Positions 5,840 to 6,405 of a stretch of DNA of 6,405 nt are shown here, piece after piece. Position numbers and translations under genes: made by a program. Each line of letters begins with the position of its first letter. Positions within the stretch are counted from its first letter, which is position 1. This stretch comes from Desulfobacterales bacterium (GTDB lineage: Bacteria; Desulfobacterota; DSM-4660; Desulfatiglandales; B25-G16), in assembly GCA_013375335.1 (NCBI GenBank), contig JABXJZ010000086.1:1-6405 (forward strand), read 5' to 3'. Under the pieces are notes generated by a model that saw only the letters and a program-made list of their open reading frames with translations, ran no database searches and was not told the DNA's origin.

Positions 5840-5889
5840 GGGATGGGCTATTTCGGGTCGCCCCAATGCTATGGCCAGTAGCCCATCCC
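5840..5889. repeat. Perfect 11-bp inverted repeat
   Basis: GGGATGGGCTA (5840-5850) and TAGCCCATCCC (5879-5889) are exact reverse complements around 28 bases, giving a stable long-loop hairpin or a bipartite protein site. No T-tract follows. It lies about 200 bases before the CDF start, within its probable untranslated leader, so RNA-level control is possible. Confidence 0.6.
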
Positions 5890-6073
5890 ACTTTCTTCAC
5901 ACTACGGAGTGTAATTCAATCCAACTTTGAGACACGAGATCGAAAACGCGCAGGTACGTTGATGCCCCTACTTTACCGACTCAATCAATATTCCCGATTG
6001 ACACTCATGAGCTGCTCCGATATAAGTTTAGCTGTAACGAATAAGACGGGTATTTAGCAATTATATCTAAACG

Positions 6074-6080
6074 AAGGTGA
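6074..6080 (+). promoter_or_regulatory. Ribosome binding site for the CDF gene
   Basis: AAGGTGA lies ten bases before GTG at 6091. The frame is closed by TAG at 6055-6057, and no ATG or better start lies between, so GTG is taken as the start. Confidence 0.6.
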
Positions 6081-6090
6081 GAAAATTAAG

Positions 6091-6405
6091 GTGGATCGGC
6101 GAGTACGCACATCCCTAGTGTCCATAGGCACTGACATCTTCCTTACTTCCCTCAAAGGAGCCTTGGCCGTAGTTAGCGGCAGTCTCGCAATCCTGGCCGA
6201 CGCCTTTCACAGCTTCTCCGATCTCGTCGTTTCATGCACGGTCCTCACGGGCATCCTTTTGAGGCGCCAAAGGGAGCGCAAGGCCGGCGAACCTAGTGCT
6301 GGTTCTCCTTCTTCAGATACCCAAACAAGCCAGGCATCGACCTCAAGTACCGAAGGGGCGATCCCTGGTTACTGGATCGAATCCCTGGTGGCCTTATTCG
6401 TATCG
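6091..6405 (+). CDS. Cation diffusion facilitator (CDF) family transporter, 3' end cut off
   Basis: The first 105 residues are present and the window ends inside the gene; the family is usually about 300 residues or more. CDF proteins are inner-membrane antiporters that export divalent metals such as Zn, Fe, Mn, Co or Ni. The N-terminal part shows two membrane segments (about 9-36 and 42-57) around LKGALAVVSGSLAILADAFH and SFSDLVV. His40 and Asp44 form the HxxxD motif of the transport-site metal ligands. A third segment begins at IESLVALFVS (96-105). Between segments 2 and 3 is an unusually long, Ser/Thr-rich linker (about 58-92) where most members have a short loop ending in a PYG(H)-type motif. 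The metal cannot be deduced from this part. The start is GTG at 6091 behind AAGGTGA. Array C and a long leader lie upstream. Confidence 0.85.
   Translation, partial: MDRRVRTSLVSIGTDIFLTSLKGALAVVSGSLAILADAFHSFSDLVVSCTVLTGILLRRQRERKAGEPSAGSPSSDTQTSQASTSSTEGAIPGYWIESLVALFVS

Larger units (their letters stand above)
5706..6090 (+). other. Long leader or intergenic stretch before the CDF gene
   Basis: A weak -10-like TATACA (5736-5741) without a matching -35 lies just right of array C and would start a transcript near 5748, leaving a leader of about 340 bases. An imperfect hairpin pairs CTAGGG and GGGATAAAG with CTTTTTCCC (5758-5789). A second, strong hairpin is at 5840-5889. An open + frame (5809-6057) has no ribosome site and no recognisable protein. 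I do not recognise a known metal riboswitch here. Confidence 0.35.

Noticed and set aside
5809..6057. 82-codon + strand frame before the CDF gene
   Set aside because: There is no Shine-Dalgarno sequence, no recognisable domain, and the frame runs through the 11-bp inverted repeat.

Overview
The window reads as a piece of a Gram-negative bacterial chromosome of moderate GC, with long intergenic stretches. The kinase GAF domain, with its Cys-Val-Asp-Cys-Pro-Leu motif, and the secreted tandem cyclase resemble proteins of anaerobic Desulfobacterota (former Deltaproteobacteria). This assignment is an inference from protein style, not from a marker gene.

Layout, left to right. Positions 1-165 hold no convincing gene, only a possible C-terminal tail on the + strand ending at 66. 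A hairpin at 166-193 probably terminates the cyclase gene, which lies on the minus strand at 219-1862. That gene encodes a secreted protein with two complete kynurenine-formamidase-like cyclase domains. Upstream of it, 1928-2336 carries an imperfectly duplicated regulatory unit (copies A and B). Each unit contains TACTGTA boxes at exactly 22-bp spacing and a promoter-like segment facing the cyclase. Positions 2359-2860 have no recognisable gene. A soluble histidine kinase (coiled coil, GAF, PAS, HisKA_3, HATPase) lies on the + strand at 2888-4585. A NarL/FixJ-type response regulator lies on the minus strand at 4589-5245, so the pair is arranged tail to tail with three bases between the stop codons. 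The 845-bp gap that follows holds weak repeats upstream of the regulator and a third, inverted copy of the 22-bp-phased box array at 5655-5705. It also holds an 11-bp perfect inverted repeat. The window ends inside a cation diffusion facilitator (CDF) transporter gene that starts with GTG at 6091.

How the parts may work together. The kinase and regulator are very probably a cognate two-component system. The same phased box array occurs twice in front of the cyclase gene and once, in the opposite orientation, in front of the CDF gene. This suggests one transcription factor controls the genes on both flanks of the two-component system. The adjacent LuxR-type regulator is the obvious candidate, but nothing in the sequence proves that it binds these boxes. 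The phased arrays are the most unusual signal in the window.
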